Positions 8,109 through 17,470 of a stretch of 64,000 bases of DNA are shown here, in pieces. The stretch is from IMG/VR virus record IMGVR_UViG_3300047562_003246, positions 121,238-185,237 of that record; one strand, written 5' to 3'. Numbering within the stretch: position 1 is the first letter of the stretch; each line of letters begins with the position of its first letter. This stretch comes from a virus. Position numbers and translations under genes: made by a program. The notes beneath the pieces are model-generated. The model was not told where the DNA came from and ran no database searches. It saw nothing but the letters and a program-made list of their open reading frames with translations.

Positions 8109-8282
8109 ATGGAGAATCGTAACTCGGTAATACTTACCAAGGCACAGTACGATTACTTATTACCTGCTATGCCAAATAAGTTGCTATGCAGGAGATTGAA
8201 GTATTTCGATGAGTATTATTTCATAGGTACCGCCGATGAAATTTTTGATATGCGACGGCGGTTAATCGGTTTATCTTGGTAG
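8109..8282 (+). CDS. Small hypothetical protein (57 aa)
   Basis: A 57-residue ORF filling most of the space between the terminator and the SbcD-like gene. The ATG has GAGG about six bases upstream. The product is basic and aromatic-rich (several Tyr and Phe, ending LIGLSW), with no recognised domain. Its stop codon lies 11 bases before the ATG of the SbcD-like gene, so translational coupling is possible. It is short, so confidence is moderate, but its position and ribosome site support it. Confidence 0.6.
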   Translation: MENRNSVILTKAQYDYLLPAMPNKLLCRRLKYFDEYYFIGTADEIFDMRRRLIGLSW

Positions 8283-8293
8283 AGCTAAAAACT

Positions 8294-9469
8294 ATGTCAA
8301 ACAAAAAACAATTCCTGGTACTGTCTGATTCACACTTAGACTTATTGATGTACCAGGACGATGAAGAACTCATCTATGATTCTTTCGTCGCTTTTGCTCA
8401 GTGTATCAGTATTGCCATAGAAAAAGAGTCGCACATTGTCGCCGGTGGAGACATCATTGAGTGCAACTATGCTGATTACCCGATGCCGATAGTGTTATCG
8501 TTTCTTGCTAAGCAATTAAAGCGACTAGAAGAAGCGAACTTGAAGTTTTACTACATCAACGGTCAGCATGATCGCAAACGTAATAATCTGAGCTTCCCAG
8601 AATCAATTAACAGTCGAGTAGCTGTTAATATTCATCTAAAAGAAGTCAACATATCTGGAATAAACGTCGTAGGTATAGACTCGGTTAACTCGCATCATTT
8701 ACCCGCACACCTTGAGGCAGCGGCGGACTTAACAAAAGATCCAAATTGTTTGCTGTTAACGCATCAACGTTGGAAGCAGTTCTTGAATTTTAAAAATTCG
8801 TATGATGCATCTTTTGATATCGTGCCTCATAAGTTTCACACGATGATCACCGGCGACATGCACACAGCCAAGCTTGTGCGGTTTAATTCGACTAATGAAG
8901 AGAAAGCCAGAGCTGTGCCGCTGCGAGTGCTCAGTCCTGGTGCTACCTGTAGGCGTACTAGCCGCGAGCCTGATAAACATTACTGCTGGTTAGTTTCGCT
9001 AACTGGTAATAAGTTTGACTTCAAAAAGTTCAAGTTGTTCACCAGACTTGCAGAGCGTTTTGAACTGAACGATATTGATGATTTTGATTTGTTGGTAGGC
9101 ACTTACCAAAAGATTATTGAAAAGCTTAAACCTAAGATTGAAAAGTTACCGCCTAGAATTGCAAAGCCGGTGGCTTTCTTATCAGGCACAGCTACAGGTG
9201 ATGTTTTTCGAGCAGCCAGTGAACTACTCTCTCCTTACTTTCATGTTAGAAGTACAGGCAGAGAGGTCAGAAACACCATTGATACACCGGAGCTGTTCGA
9301 AACAACCGAAAAAACATACAGTCCGTTATCTGTAGTATCGCTGGTCGATAAAGTAACTGACGACAGTAAAGTTCAAAGTTTTATTCGTGGCGGATTACAG
9401 CACCGAAACTTTGATGACTTTTTAAATAGATGGGAAAAGAATGAGAATCAAAACCGCAACGCTAAGTAA
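8294..9469 (+). CDS. SbcD/Mre11-like exonuclease subunit
   Basis: Metallophosphoesterase nuclease that with an SbcC/Rad50-type ATPase resects or opens DNA ends (the T4 gp47 role). The 391-residue product shows calcineurin-like motifs in order: DSH near residue 12, GGDIIE near 50, NGQHD near 89, LLTHQ near 153 and GDMHTAK near 186. The ATG at 8294 is preferred to an upstream TTG at 8276 that would overlap the small ORF. It overlaps the SbcC-like gene by 29 bases, the classic arrangement of partner subunits. Likely needs two metal ions. Confidence 0.9.
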   Translation: MSNKKQFLVLSDSHLDLLMYQDDEELIYDSFVAFAQCISIAIEKESHIVAGGDIIECNYADYPMPIVLSFLAKQLKRLEEANLKFYYINGQHDRKRNNLSFPESINSRVAVNIHLKEVNISGINVVGIDSVNSHHLPAHLEAAADLTKDPNCLLLTHQRWKQFLNFKNSYDASFDIVPHKFHTMITGDMHTAKLVRFNSTNEEKARAVPLRVLSPGATCRRTSREPDKHYCWLVSLTGNKFDFKKFKLFTRLAERFELNDIDDFDLLVGTYQKIIEKLKPKIEKLPPRIAKPVAFLSGTATGDVFRAASELLSPYFHVRSTGREVRNTIDTPELFETTEKTYSPLSVVSLVDKVTDDSKVQSFIRGGLQHRNFDDFLNRWEKNENQNRNAK

Positions 9470-11567
9470 TTACTGTCAGCACAGATTGCGAGAGCTTAAC
9501 TTCGAAGCAGGCGTAACTTTTATCACAGGGCTCATAGGTTCTGGTAAGAGTAACGCTTTTAGAGGTATTCGAGGAACGTTGACGGGCGATTTCGAATCCA
9601 GGAAAGTAGGAGGCAAACAGGAAGATATTACCTACGGGTTAGAGTCTGGTACAGACGGCTACGTCAAGACCGAGTGGGAGCTTGACAATAATATGATTGT
9701 TTCGATTAAACGAAATATCATTAATACGGGGTCAGCCGAGATTCATTTGATTGATCCAAAAAATCACACAATAGCTGAGCATCATCGCGGTAAAGAAACA
9801 GAGGCAACCGATCACATCACTAGACTGACGGGGCTAAATAATCAAGTCATTCAAAATTGCATGTTTATTGGTCAACGTAAAACTGCTGAGATATTTTCGG
9901 CGACCCCCAGTCAACGTGTAGACACACTAATTCACTTAACTGATGCCATGCTTGCTAGGGAGTTTGCAGCAAGTATTCGCAAGAGGTTAACACGATTACA
10001 GATATTCGCGGAAGAATATGACGAGACAGCTGTAACGGTTACGAATCAAAATTACGTAGAGCTGCGAGACAAATACGAAGTAATCAGTAAAAAACTAAAC
10101 AGTCTGAAGGAACAGCTGCTTGTACCCATTGTTAGGTCTCAGCTTGAACGAGTTGTTAGTCAGTATGAAACTCGGACAGCAGCCGAAAAAGCTGTAAAGA
10201 TCGCAACAAGTAAGTCAGCCAAACTTAAAGTTGTTATCGAAAAGAAGCAAGCCAAGATAAGTAAGCTGGAAAAAGCAAAAGAAAAACTGACCAGACAACT
10301 AGCAAAAGCCAAAGAAGTCTACCAAGCTAGCCTAACTGTCTACAACAACCACAAACAGATTAACGAGTCTGTCACCGCATATGAGGAAGCGCAGAAGATA
10401 TTACAAGTACCGTCTCCAGAGCCTCCACAACCGGTAACTTACTCTAAGCACGTACTGAGCGATTCTTCTGAGATCAAGAAAAGTATTCGAGATATTGTTA
10501 AGCAGATCGACGAGTGTACAAGCCTGCTCAATATGCACAAAGATAAAGTTTGTGTAACCTGCAAACGTCCATTCAAAATAACAGACGAGCAGGCTGATAA
10601 AGCTAGAGCGGATATTAACAAACTCAAGCCGCAGCTTAATGCCTTAAATGATATTGCTGATGATTTTGAACAATTTAAGTTAGATACTGAATTATACAAA
10701 AGGGAGCTTAATACTTGGAAAACAAACAGGGACAAAGCCAAGCAGTTGGTTGCGAAGTATTCCACTAAGCCGGAAAGGGTTAGCGTAGTTTCGCCAAGTA
10801 AGGACGAAGTTAACGAAATAGAACAAAAGCTGAAAGACCTTAACAAGAAGTTTGAACAAGGTAGAGATTCACTAGATAGTCTGATCGTCAGGTTGAACGA
10901 GCACATGACTACGATCAAGATTAAGAAAGAGACAGTAGCAAAAACAGATAATGTATCGAAATCAGCAGCAATCCAGGCTAAGAAAACACTGGAGTCGCAA
11001 CAGCAAATAGCAACAGAAGTTGAAGAGCTTACAGAGACATATATCGATATGCGTAGTAAGCTTGCCGTTAGGGTTCAGTCTTTGCGAGCGGCGCTGGCTG
11101 CGAAACGAAAGTTCCAGAAAGTAGGGCCGAAGCTAGAGTTTTTATCAGTAGCCAATAAAGTTTGCTCAAAGTTACCAGAAAGGTCAGTAGCCGAGTTTGC
11201 TCGATTTATGGAGCCGTCAATCAATGCCAAGTTAGAACAGTTTGGTATGGATTTTCAGTTGTCAGTGGACGAGTCATTTGAGTTCAGTGTCACAAGGAAT
11301 GGGCATACGTTTATGCACAAACGAATGTCAGGAGGGCAGTCGTGTGTATCAGGTTTGGCGTTTTGGTTGTCTGTAGCTGAGGTAGCTGGTATTGATTGCT
11401 TGTTTATGGACGAACCAATTGATGGTTTGGATCCAACGGCAAGAGCATTATTACCTTCGGTGTTCTCAAATATTGATTCGGCTTTCCGGCAACAAGGAAA
11501 GCAGTTAATCGTGGTGACGCACTATCCTCAGTTAGCAGTCGTCGGACAAAGGATTCATTTCAATTAA
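9441..11567 (+). CDS. SbcC/Rad50-like ATPase subunit
   Basis: SMC-like ATPase partner of the adjacent nuclease (T4 gp46 equivalent). In 708 residues: Walker A GLIGSGKS at about 30-37, two long coiled-coil arms (about 190-360 and 390-590), a zinc-hook CVTC at about 370 between them, the ABC signature MSGGQS near 630, Walker B CLFMDEP near 653 and a final THY switch histidine. All catalytic elements are intact. The complex would act in recombination-dependent replication and end processing, in the same operon as the helicases and polymerase. Confidence 0.93.
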   Translation: MRIKTATLSNYCQHRLRELNFEAGVTFITGLIGSGKSNAFRGIRGTLTGDFESRKVGGKQEDITYGLESGTDGYVKTEWELDNNMIVSIKRNIINTGSAEIHLIDPKNHTIAEHHRGKETEATDHITRLTGLNNQVIQNCMFIGQRKTAEIFSATPSQRVDTLIHLTDAMLAREFAASIRKRLTRLQIFAEEYDETAVTVTNQNYVELRDKYEVISKKLNSLKEQLLVPIVRSQLERVVSQYETRTAAEKAVKIATSKSAKLKVVIEKKQAKISKLEKAKEKLTRQLAKAKEVYQASLTVYNNHKQINESVTAYEEAQKILQVPSPEPPQPVTYSKHVLSDSSEIKKSIRDIVKQIDECTSLLNMHKDKVCVTCKRPFKITDEQADKARADINKLKPQLNALNDIADDFEQFKLDTELYKRELNTWKTNRDKAKQLVAKYSTKPERVSVVSPSKDEVNEIEQKLKDLNKKFEQGRDSLDSLIVRLNEHMTTIKIKKETVAKTDNVSKSAAIQAKKTLESQQQIATEVEELTETYIDMRSKLAVRVQSLRAALAAKRKFQKVGPKLEFLSVANKVCSKLPERSVAEFARFMEPSINAKLEQFGMDFQLSVDESFEFSVTRNGHTFMHKRMSGGQSCVSGLAFWLSVAEVAGIDCLFMDEPIDGLDPTARALLPSVFSNIDSAFRQQGKQLIVVTHYPQLAVVGQRIHFN

Positions 11568-11576
11568 GGAAAGATA

Positions 11577-12590
11577 ATGACTCGCGTGGGTTCTATTGTG
11601 ATGAACCAAGGGTTTTCAACGTTTTTAGTATGGAGCGCGTACAACGATAAGAAAGTAGTTTGTGGCATGGAGGACGCCGTGTCGTTGTCGAAACAGGCGT
11701 TTGAAGATGGACTTGATGTGTGTTATACGTTTTCGCCTGCTTTACTTTATAGGTCCCTTGGATCGAATTATTTCAACGGTGCGATCGCACTGGATATGGC
11801 GAGACAGTACGTTGCTAGTACATCTCGACATGAGACAGGAGAATTGTATAGCTCTTGTTGCGTTTCAAATACGGTTCCGAGCGTATTTGAAATTTTTGAC
11901 ATGATCAACAACAACAAAGATAAAAGGACAAAGATGTCGGACGATACATTACAGCTAGCTAAGTTTATTGCAAATTTCGACAGTAATGAACTTGCAAAAA
12001 CTAATGATCTTGGCATATCACAACCAGATATCACTTCCAAAGCTTTTACAGCAAAAGAGTTGGTTGATACGATCAGGCCATTACTACCGGTTACAGCAGG
12101 ACTGCTGGAGTTGGCACATAATACAAACTTGCAGATGGCTTTCTGTCGCGTGTGTCGTTACATTTTTGACCCTCGCAGATTTATCGAGAGTCAGCTGCGA
12201 TTGCACGAAATCAATACGCATACGCAGTCACTGCTTGATGATGCTATTGCTGCTACTAAACGTAGCGTGCATAACATCTATACAGATGCTTTGTTAGGTA
12301 AGAAACAAGATAAGGCTGTGTCCGCTAGTTGGTCGTTGCCTTTATCGTTTTTGACTAATAGTTTGGACTTGCTGATACACTCTGAGCTGATATACAATAG
12401 TCCATCTTTTGTGGATGGCGAGTTGACTGAAACGGCGAAACGAGTCGCAGTTATACCTTCGCTGATTGTTGCTGAGATAGCTGCAAACATTTGTACTCAT
12501 GGTGAGATTTCACAGGAAGTTTTAAATGGGATTGACGCGACCTACAGGAAGGAATACCGACAACGATACGTCGTTGTCCATCAGGTCTAA
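11577..12590 (+). CDS. Hypothetical protein in the recombination operon
   Basis: A 337-residue protein lying ten bases after the SbcC-like gene and overlapping the SF2 helicase gene by 65 bases. It looks soluble and largely helical. A CRVCRYIF motif near residue 195 holds two Cys, but there is no matching second pair to make a zinc site. No P-loop or nuclease motif is seen. Context suggests a role in replication or recombination; function is not known. One HIP1 octamer GCGATCGC (11781-11788) lies within it. Confidence 0.75.
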   Translation: MTRVGSIVMNQGFSTFLVWSAYNDKKVVCGMEDAVSLSKQAFEDGLDVCYTFSPALLYRSLGSNYFNGAIALDMARQYVASTSRHETGELYSSCCVSNTVPSVFEIFDMINNNKDKRTKMSDDTLQLAKFIANFDSNELAKTNDLGISQPDITSKAFTAKELVDTIRPLLPVTAGLLELAHNTNLQMAFCRVCRYIFDPRRFIESQLRLHEINTHTQSLLDDAIAATKRSVHNIYTDALLGKKQDKAVSASWSLPLSFLTNSLDLLIHSELIYNSPSFVDGELTETAKRVAVIPSLIVAEIAANICTHGEISQEVLNGIDATYRKEYRQRYVVVHQV

Positions 12591-14238
12591 CGCAGTACCT
12601 GGAGGCCAGCATAAAAAGAAAGATGTTAAAAAGCAGAAGTTAACAGAGCATGAAAGGAAAAAGAAAAAGTATGACTTTGATGTGCCGAAAGATATAAAAC
12701 GTTCCGGCACGATCAAAATTAATCGAGAGTACAACGTTCTTCGTATTCCGCCTATGGACATGGAAGTCACTAGCTGTGTACTTCGGTTGCTTTCTTTTAG
12801 GTTGATGTATTTTGATAATTCGCAGCAGTCGATGGACTTCGAGACCGTCGACTGCTACGCCGTAATAGACATAGGCGGCAAACCATTTATCATCTGTGCC
12901 GCAGGAATACTTACAGAACTAAAATCTCTGCTCAAAAAAATTGGCTACAAAGTTATTGTCCGAGATGTAACGAAGTATCCAGCCAATATTGAAAAGCGGC
13001 TTAGGATCAACGAAAAAGTTTTTGCGAATACTTTGGGTAATCCTAGAGACTGGCAGCTTGAATGTTTAGAGATGATTCAAAAGTTTCGCTGTGGGCAGTT
13101 TCACGTTTCTACAGGAGCAGGTAAGACAACTTTTATTACCGCAGTTATTAAAGCGGCACAGAACGCTAGGATTCTATACGCGACTAAAGGTCGACAAGCT
13201 TTGATGACTGCGTACAACGCAGCGGTTGAAGCCGGTGTGATCGGTGCGCAGATTTATAAGTCAAACCACAATGTACGAAACAGCCGTGTTGTCTACTGTA
13301 CAACAGGCAAGCTAGAGAACCTGATATTGAAAGGCGAGACATTTGACATAGTGTTCATTGATGAGCAGCACGAAACATGTACCGAGTTTCAAATTTCTAA
13401 AATAATACCACTACGAACAGCGAAGATATTTGCATTCTCGGCACAGTGGAGAGACAGGTCAGACAACGCAGATAGATGGTCAGACATTGTTTATGGTCCA
13501 TTGCGGTTTTCGAAGGCTTATGTTAGTAACGTCAAAGACGGTAACATTGTTGATGCAAAAATCATATGGCGAGATACATCACACATCAGAATCAAAGGAC
13601 TGGATGGTTTAACTAACTACGAGTTTTTAAAAGAAGCGATTTGTCTTAATCAAAAACGTAATGAGTTGATCGCTGAAGATGCTTTAAGACATGCTGACAG
13701 TCAAGTTCTGATTATGGTGTCTAAGACGATACACGCATTGGCACTGAAAAAATTGTTACCTCATGCGATACTCGCTCATTTACCTTTAAATCCTGCTCAG
13801 GTTGAGCTATTTACAGATTTAGATCTTTTGCCTAAAGGATACCCGTTGATTCACGGATCAACTGATATTTTAAGATCGTACCGTGATTTGTTTAGCGTTG
13901 GTGCTATTAAACTAGCGATCGCTACTTCGATATGGTATCAGGCGGTCGACTTCCGACAGTGCGAGGTAGTCATTAGGGCAGAGGCTCAGCAGACAAAAAT
14001 TAAGACTGATCAAATCATAGGCCGAGGCAGTCGAATTTGCGAAGCTATCGATAAGAAAGAAATGTTGGTGTACGAGTACAACGATGTTTTCAATAATCGT
14101 ACAAGTCGATGGGCTGCTAGGCGACAAAAGCTATACGAGGAGCATGGCTTTTCACAGTTATCGTTTCAAGATTGGTTAGAACAACAGAACGTGGAGTATG
14201 CGAAAACTAAACTCAAAAGACGAAGAGGTGCTAAGTAG
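12526..14238 (+). CDS. SF2 helicase, UvsW-like
   Basis: ATP-dependent superfamily 2 helicase of 570 residues. Visible motifs: Walker A STGAGKT near 195, motif II IDEQH near 278, motif III FSAQ near 304, a C-terminal RecA domain with HGST near 442 and motif VI QIIGRGSR near 497. A basic, Lys-rich N-terminus may bind DNA. T4 UvsW and related type III restriction-like helicases drive branch migration and fork regression; that role is inferred from motif order and recombination context. ATG at 12526 has AGGAAG about seven bases upstream, supporting the overlap with the previous gene. Confidence 0.85.
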   Translation: MGLTRPTGRNTDNDTSLSIRSNAVPGGQHKKKDVKKQKLTEHERKKKKYDFDVPKDIKRSGTIKINREYNVLRIPPMDMEVTSCVLRLLSFRLMYFDNSQQSMDFETVDCYAVIDIGGKPFIICAAGILTELKSLLKKIGYKVIVRDVTKYPANIEKRLRINEKVFANTLGNPRDWQLECLEMIQKFRCGQFHVSTGAGKTTFITAVIKAAQNARILYATKGRQALMTAYNAAVEAGVIGAQIYKSNHNVRNSRVVYCTTGKLENLILKGETFDIVFIDEQHETCTEFQISKIIPLRTAKIFAFSAQWRDRSDNADRWSDIVYGPLRFSKAYVSNVKDGNIVDAKIIWRDTSHIRIKGLDGLTNYEFLKEAICLNQKRNELIAEDALRHADSQVLIMVSKTIHALALKKLLPHAILAHLPLNPAQVELFTDLDLLPKGYPLIHGSTDILRSYRDLFSVGAIKLAIATSIWYQAVDFRQCEVVIRAEAQQTKIKTDQIIGRGSRICEAIDKKEMLVYEYNDVFNNRTSRWAARRQKLYEEHGFSQLSFQDWLEQQNVEYAKTKLKRRRGAK

Positions 14239-14809
14239 ATTACTATTACTAAGTTATGCTGCGGAACATACGAGGCACCAGACCATAAGTAGACGTAACG
14301 TTGTTCCAGAGGATCATTGGGACCAGCAACATTTCCTAGGGTTGTTGAAAACATCACAACGATTCGGCGTTAATCCGTTTCATGTGATTCGCGTTGAGTT
14401 TGCTAGCAGGGAAATAGGGGAACATCCGCCTGGAATAAAAAGTTTGTTCGTAAGTGGGCACAAGGTTCTTTACGAAGAACTATCTCAGGGCTGGAGAACA
14501 ATGCTGTCGGATGTGCTGGTTAGCGAATGGAAGTCGTTAGTGCATTCGTTAGATTCATTTGCGTTTTCACTCGGTGTTGATAAGTGTGTAGCTACCAACA
14601 TTCTTATAAGGCAGGGTGGGTTGTCGCCTCTATTTGCCTACGCTATGCTCTATACTCACGGTGAGCAATTACCTTCTAAGATTTACAGCGATGCTATAAG
14701 GCTTTTTTGTTTATCTCCAAAAGCCTGCAAACGTGCGGCAGAGCAAGTAGATCTTTTGATTCCAAAAAGTATTTCAAAATATGGCAAAGCAATTAGCAAA
14801 GTCGAATAG
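14198..14809 (+). CDS. Hypothetical protein between helicase genes
   Basis: A 203-residue protein that overlaps the SF2 helicase gene by 41 bases and the DnaB-like gene by 29. It is helical and basic with scattered His and Cys but no recognisable motif. The position just before the replicative helicase would suit a helicase loader or assembly factor, but no AAA or loader signature is present, so this is only a contextual guess. Confidence 0.7.
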   Translation: MRKLNSKDEEVLSRLLLLSYAAEHTRHQTISRRNVVPEDHWDQQHFLGLLKTSQRFGVNPFHVIRVEFASREIGEHPPGIKSLFVSGHKVLYEELSQGWRTMLSDVLVSEWKSLVHSLDSFAFSLGVDKCVATNILIRQGGLSPLFAYAMLYTHGEQLPSKIYSDAIRLFCLSPKACKRAAEQVDLLIPKSISKYGKAISKVE

Positions 14810-16376
14810 TCTCAAACTAATCGAAGTTAGATCTTTATTTGCGTCATTGATTAGGGATCAAAAATTATTTTTGGTAGCTAAGTCTCGACTAGATTCGAAC
14901 TCATTTGCAGAGAACCAAGAAGGCATCAAGATCATCTGGGAGCAGCTGATTAGTTTGTATTCCAAGTACAAAAAAATGCCAAAGGTCTCTCAACTGAGGG
15001 CAGCTATTATTGCCTTTGTAGACGAAACAGACAATGACGACGAAGACATGCAGGATGAAGTCGGTGAGATTCTAGATCTAGCTGAGTCCTTCGATCGTGT
15101 TGACTTAGCTTCGCAGCGAAATGAAAACCGTAGGATCCTGCGCATCTTTTTGGATATTGCGGTAGCCCGAGAACTCAGGGAAAACCTTGAGCTGCAGGTC
15201 AAGCCGACAAGTTTGATGCGAGACGCGATGAATCGTATCGCGGTTAATAAAAGCGTTGAAACTGGTGCGTTCAAAAACTGGTTTGGTTCTTTGGAAAGTG
15301 CGGTCTCGGAAGCCAAGGTTCGTATCTTTGTGACAGGGCAGGCTCTTGTCGATGAGCTGACCAACGGCGGTCCACGAGGCGGCGAGTGTCTGCTACATAT
15401 GGGAGCGATCAACAGCGGTAAAACAACGCTGGCGGTTGACGTGGCTGTGTCTCGGGCTTTCTATGAATACTTCGCAGCGCAGAAAGAAAATCGTAAACCA
15501 GGAGTTGTTTCGTTTTATTCTTACGAAGAGTCAAGACAGGTCTTTGCTCAGGTATTAACCCGAGCATCGAACGTGAGTTTTAACTCCATCGATAAGTACA
15601 TGGAGACCCAAGATATCTCTGTGCTTAGCTCTTCGAAGAGAAAAGATTACAAGGGTTACGAAAGAGCTTGGAGGAAGATAGGAGGTAAATCGTTTGATGG
15701 AGAAGAAGAACGACTCAAGAAAGCTTTTGAAATCCTAAAGGTCTGTTTCAACTTTGTGGCAATGTCATCAGAGGATCCAAGTAACGGTGAATTGTCTGGT
15801 GAATACGTCGATGGTTTGGTACAACATTATGAGTCTTATCTAGCTGCGACAAAAGCAAAGCCTGACTTGATCGTTATAGATCACGCTTCAGCAATGGTCG
15901 AGCGGTATATGTTTGAGAACGGTAAAGGTAAAGATGAGCGACGGCACTTATTAAAAACACTGTCGATGCTGCTTAAAGATAAACTTGCCGCTCCGTATCA
16001 GGTTCCTATTTGGTGCTTGCATCAGCTTGGTTCCGAAGAAAATAGACGACCACCTGGAACTGTACCAGAACCAGCCAGCGGATCTGAATGCCGCATGATG
16101 CACGAATTTTTTAGTTTCGCGCTACAAAGCAGTCGAGTTACTGAGCCAGATAAGATTGGCGTAGTGGCTCTTGGTAAAAAGCGACGTATGAAAGGTGCTG
16201 ATCATATTGCTTTTCAAATCGACGGTGAGTTTAGTCGCTGGAAAGATGCAAGATCTACCCACGCAATCCAAGGCGGTAAAGTAAGAAGCATCGAAGACGC
16301 CAAGAGAATTGTTGACTCAGAGAGCGTTAACAGTGGTACAGCCGCGTTTACACCAAGGAGAAGGATGGTTAAATGA
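14781..16376 (+). CDS. DnaB-like replicative helicase
   Basis: Hexameric 5'-3' fork helicase of 531 residues. An N-terminal helical domain (about 1-170) precedes a RecA-type motor: Walker A GAINSGKT at about 208-215, Walker B LIVIDHAS near 363 and the DnaB H4-like segment CLHQLGSEENRR near 413. Size matches T4 gp41 and DnaB proteins. Its stop overlaps the primase start (ATGA), consistent with a helicase-primase pair. An interspersed 14-mer at 15130-15143 is read in frame as RRILR in the N-terminal domain, with no disruption of motor motifs. Confidence 0.9.
   Translation: MAKQLAKSNSLKLIEVRSLFASLIRDQKLFLVAKSRLDSNSFAENQEGIKIIWEQLISLYSKYKKMPKVSQLRAAIIAFVDETDNDDEDMQDEVGEILDLAESFDRVDLASQRNENRRILRIFLDIAVARELRENLELQVKPTSLMRDAMNRIAVNKSVETGAFKNWFGSLESAVSEAKVRIFVTGQALVDELTNGGPRGGECLLHMGAINSGKTTLAVDVAVSRAFYEYFAAQKENRKPGVVSFYSYEESRQVFAQVLTRASNVSFNSIDKYMETQDISVLSSSKRKDYKGYERAWRKIGGKSFDGEEERLKKAFEILKVCFNFVAMSSEDPSNGELSGEYVDGLVQHYESYLAATKAKPDLIVIDHASAMVERYMFENGKGKDERRHLLKTLSMLLKDKLAAPYQVPIWCLHQLGSEENRRPPGTVPEPASGSECRMMHEFFSFALQSSRVTEPDKIGVVALGKKRRMKGADHIAFQIDGEFSRWKDARSTHAIQGGKVRSIEDAKRIVDSESVNSGTAAFTPRRRMVK
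15130..15143 (+). repeat. Interspersed 14-mer, copy 3 (plus)
   Basis: Exact GTAGGATCCTGCGC inside the DnaB-like gene, read in frame as RRILR. Confidence 0.85.
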
Positions 16377-17470
16377 TTAATCCAGGCTTGTACTTAGCGC
16401 TATGTGCTACGTTTGGAATCAAAAACGTCAAGCCAGTTAAGCAGGGAATGCGAGGTAAGTTTAAATTCGGCACGAAGCAAAGAGTGATCAAAGGAAAGCT
16501 CGAAGACTACAGAACCATTTGTAAGATCGGTGGCAAGAATAAATCTTTAGTGGGCGAGGAATTTAGAATCCCTTGCCCTTTTTGTCATGATCATTTGCCG
16601 CGACTTTACATTAATCACTTGTGGGGTACTAAAGACGTTGTCACAGGACACAGATATTTATGGATGGCTAACTGTTACAACGAAAATTGCATGTCTGTAT
16701 TTGAAAACAGAAAACGATTGTACGAAATGGTTTCGGATCGTATGGTCGGCGAGCAAAAATTAAACAAAGGTTTCGACGTAGAAGTGCCAGACGTAGCGAC
16801 TTGGCCCGGTGACGTGTGGAGTCTTTACGATGTGGCGAAAAGAGAACCAAGTCATCCGGCCATAAAATTTTGCTTCGCGCGATTCTGGGACGCGGAGGTT
16901 CTTTCAAAGCAGTACGGTGTACGTGTGCTAATGTCTACGGACTATTGGCACAATGCTTTAAGAGATCGAATTGTTGTGCCTGTTTATGGTGCTGATAAGC
17001 AACTTAAGACATGGTCGGCTAGAAGAGTTCATGAGGAAGAGGGCGGAGCAAAATGGTTGCACTGCCCTTATATCGGAACTGGCAATGCTATTTACGGACT
17101 TAAAGTCGCAAAGACAGCTAAGGTAGGAATCATCGTCGAAGGTCCTGCAGACGTTTGGGCGTGGCAAGGAGCAGGTGCCGGTATTTTCGGTAAGCATTTG
17201 CAAGAGATCAAAGCCAAACGTATAGCTAAGTCTTTCAGCGAATGTACAGCTATCGGTATTTGTCTTGACCCTGAGCAAGACCTTGGTGAAAAGATTAATG
17301 GCAAAGAGCATCACATTGTGTCAGCCAGAAAAACTCTAGAAAAATATACCGACATACCGATAGTTGAAATATGGCTACCGCTTACAAAAGATCCAGATAA
17401 ACTGGATCACGACATATTGCAATATCATCTAGAACGTAGTGCTGACGAACAAGAAATAAAACTATGTTAG
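16373..17470 (+). CDS. DnaG-like primase
   Basis: Synthesises RNA primers at the fork. The 365-residue protein has an N-terminal zinc-binding region (CPFC near 68 and CYNENC near 101, with a His nearby), a middle catalytic region and a TOPRIM domain with VGIIVEGPADV near 251 and the metal-binding CLDPEQD near 297. It overlaps the helicase gene by four bases and the polymerase gene by seven. Shorter than bacterial DnaG, like phage primases such as T4 gp61, and lacks an obvious C-terminal helicase-interaction domain. Confidence 0.88.
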   Translation: MINPGLYLALCATFGIKNVKPVKQGMRGKFKFGTKQRVIKGKLEDYRTICKIGGKNKSLVGEEFRIPCPFCHDHLPRLYINHLWGTKDVVTGHRYLWMANCYNENCMSVFENRKRLYEMVSDRMVGEQKLNKGFDVEVPDVATWPGDVWSLYDVAKREPSHPAIKFCFARFWDAEVLSKQYGVRVLMSTDYWHNALRDRIVVPVYGADKQLKTWSARRVHEEEGGAKWLHCPYIGTGNAIYGLKVAKTAKVGIIVEGPADVWAWQGAGAGIFGKHLQEIKAKRIAKSFSECTAIGICLDPEQDLGEKINGKEHHIVSARKTLEKYTDIPIVEIWLPLTKDPDKLDHDILQYHLERSADEQEIKLC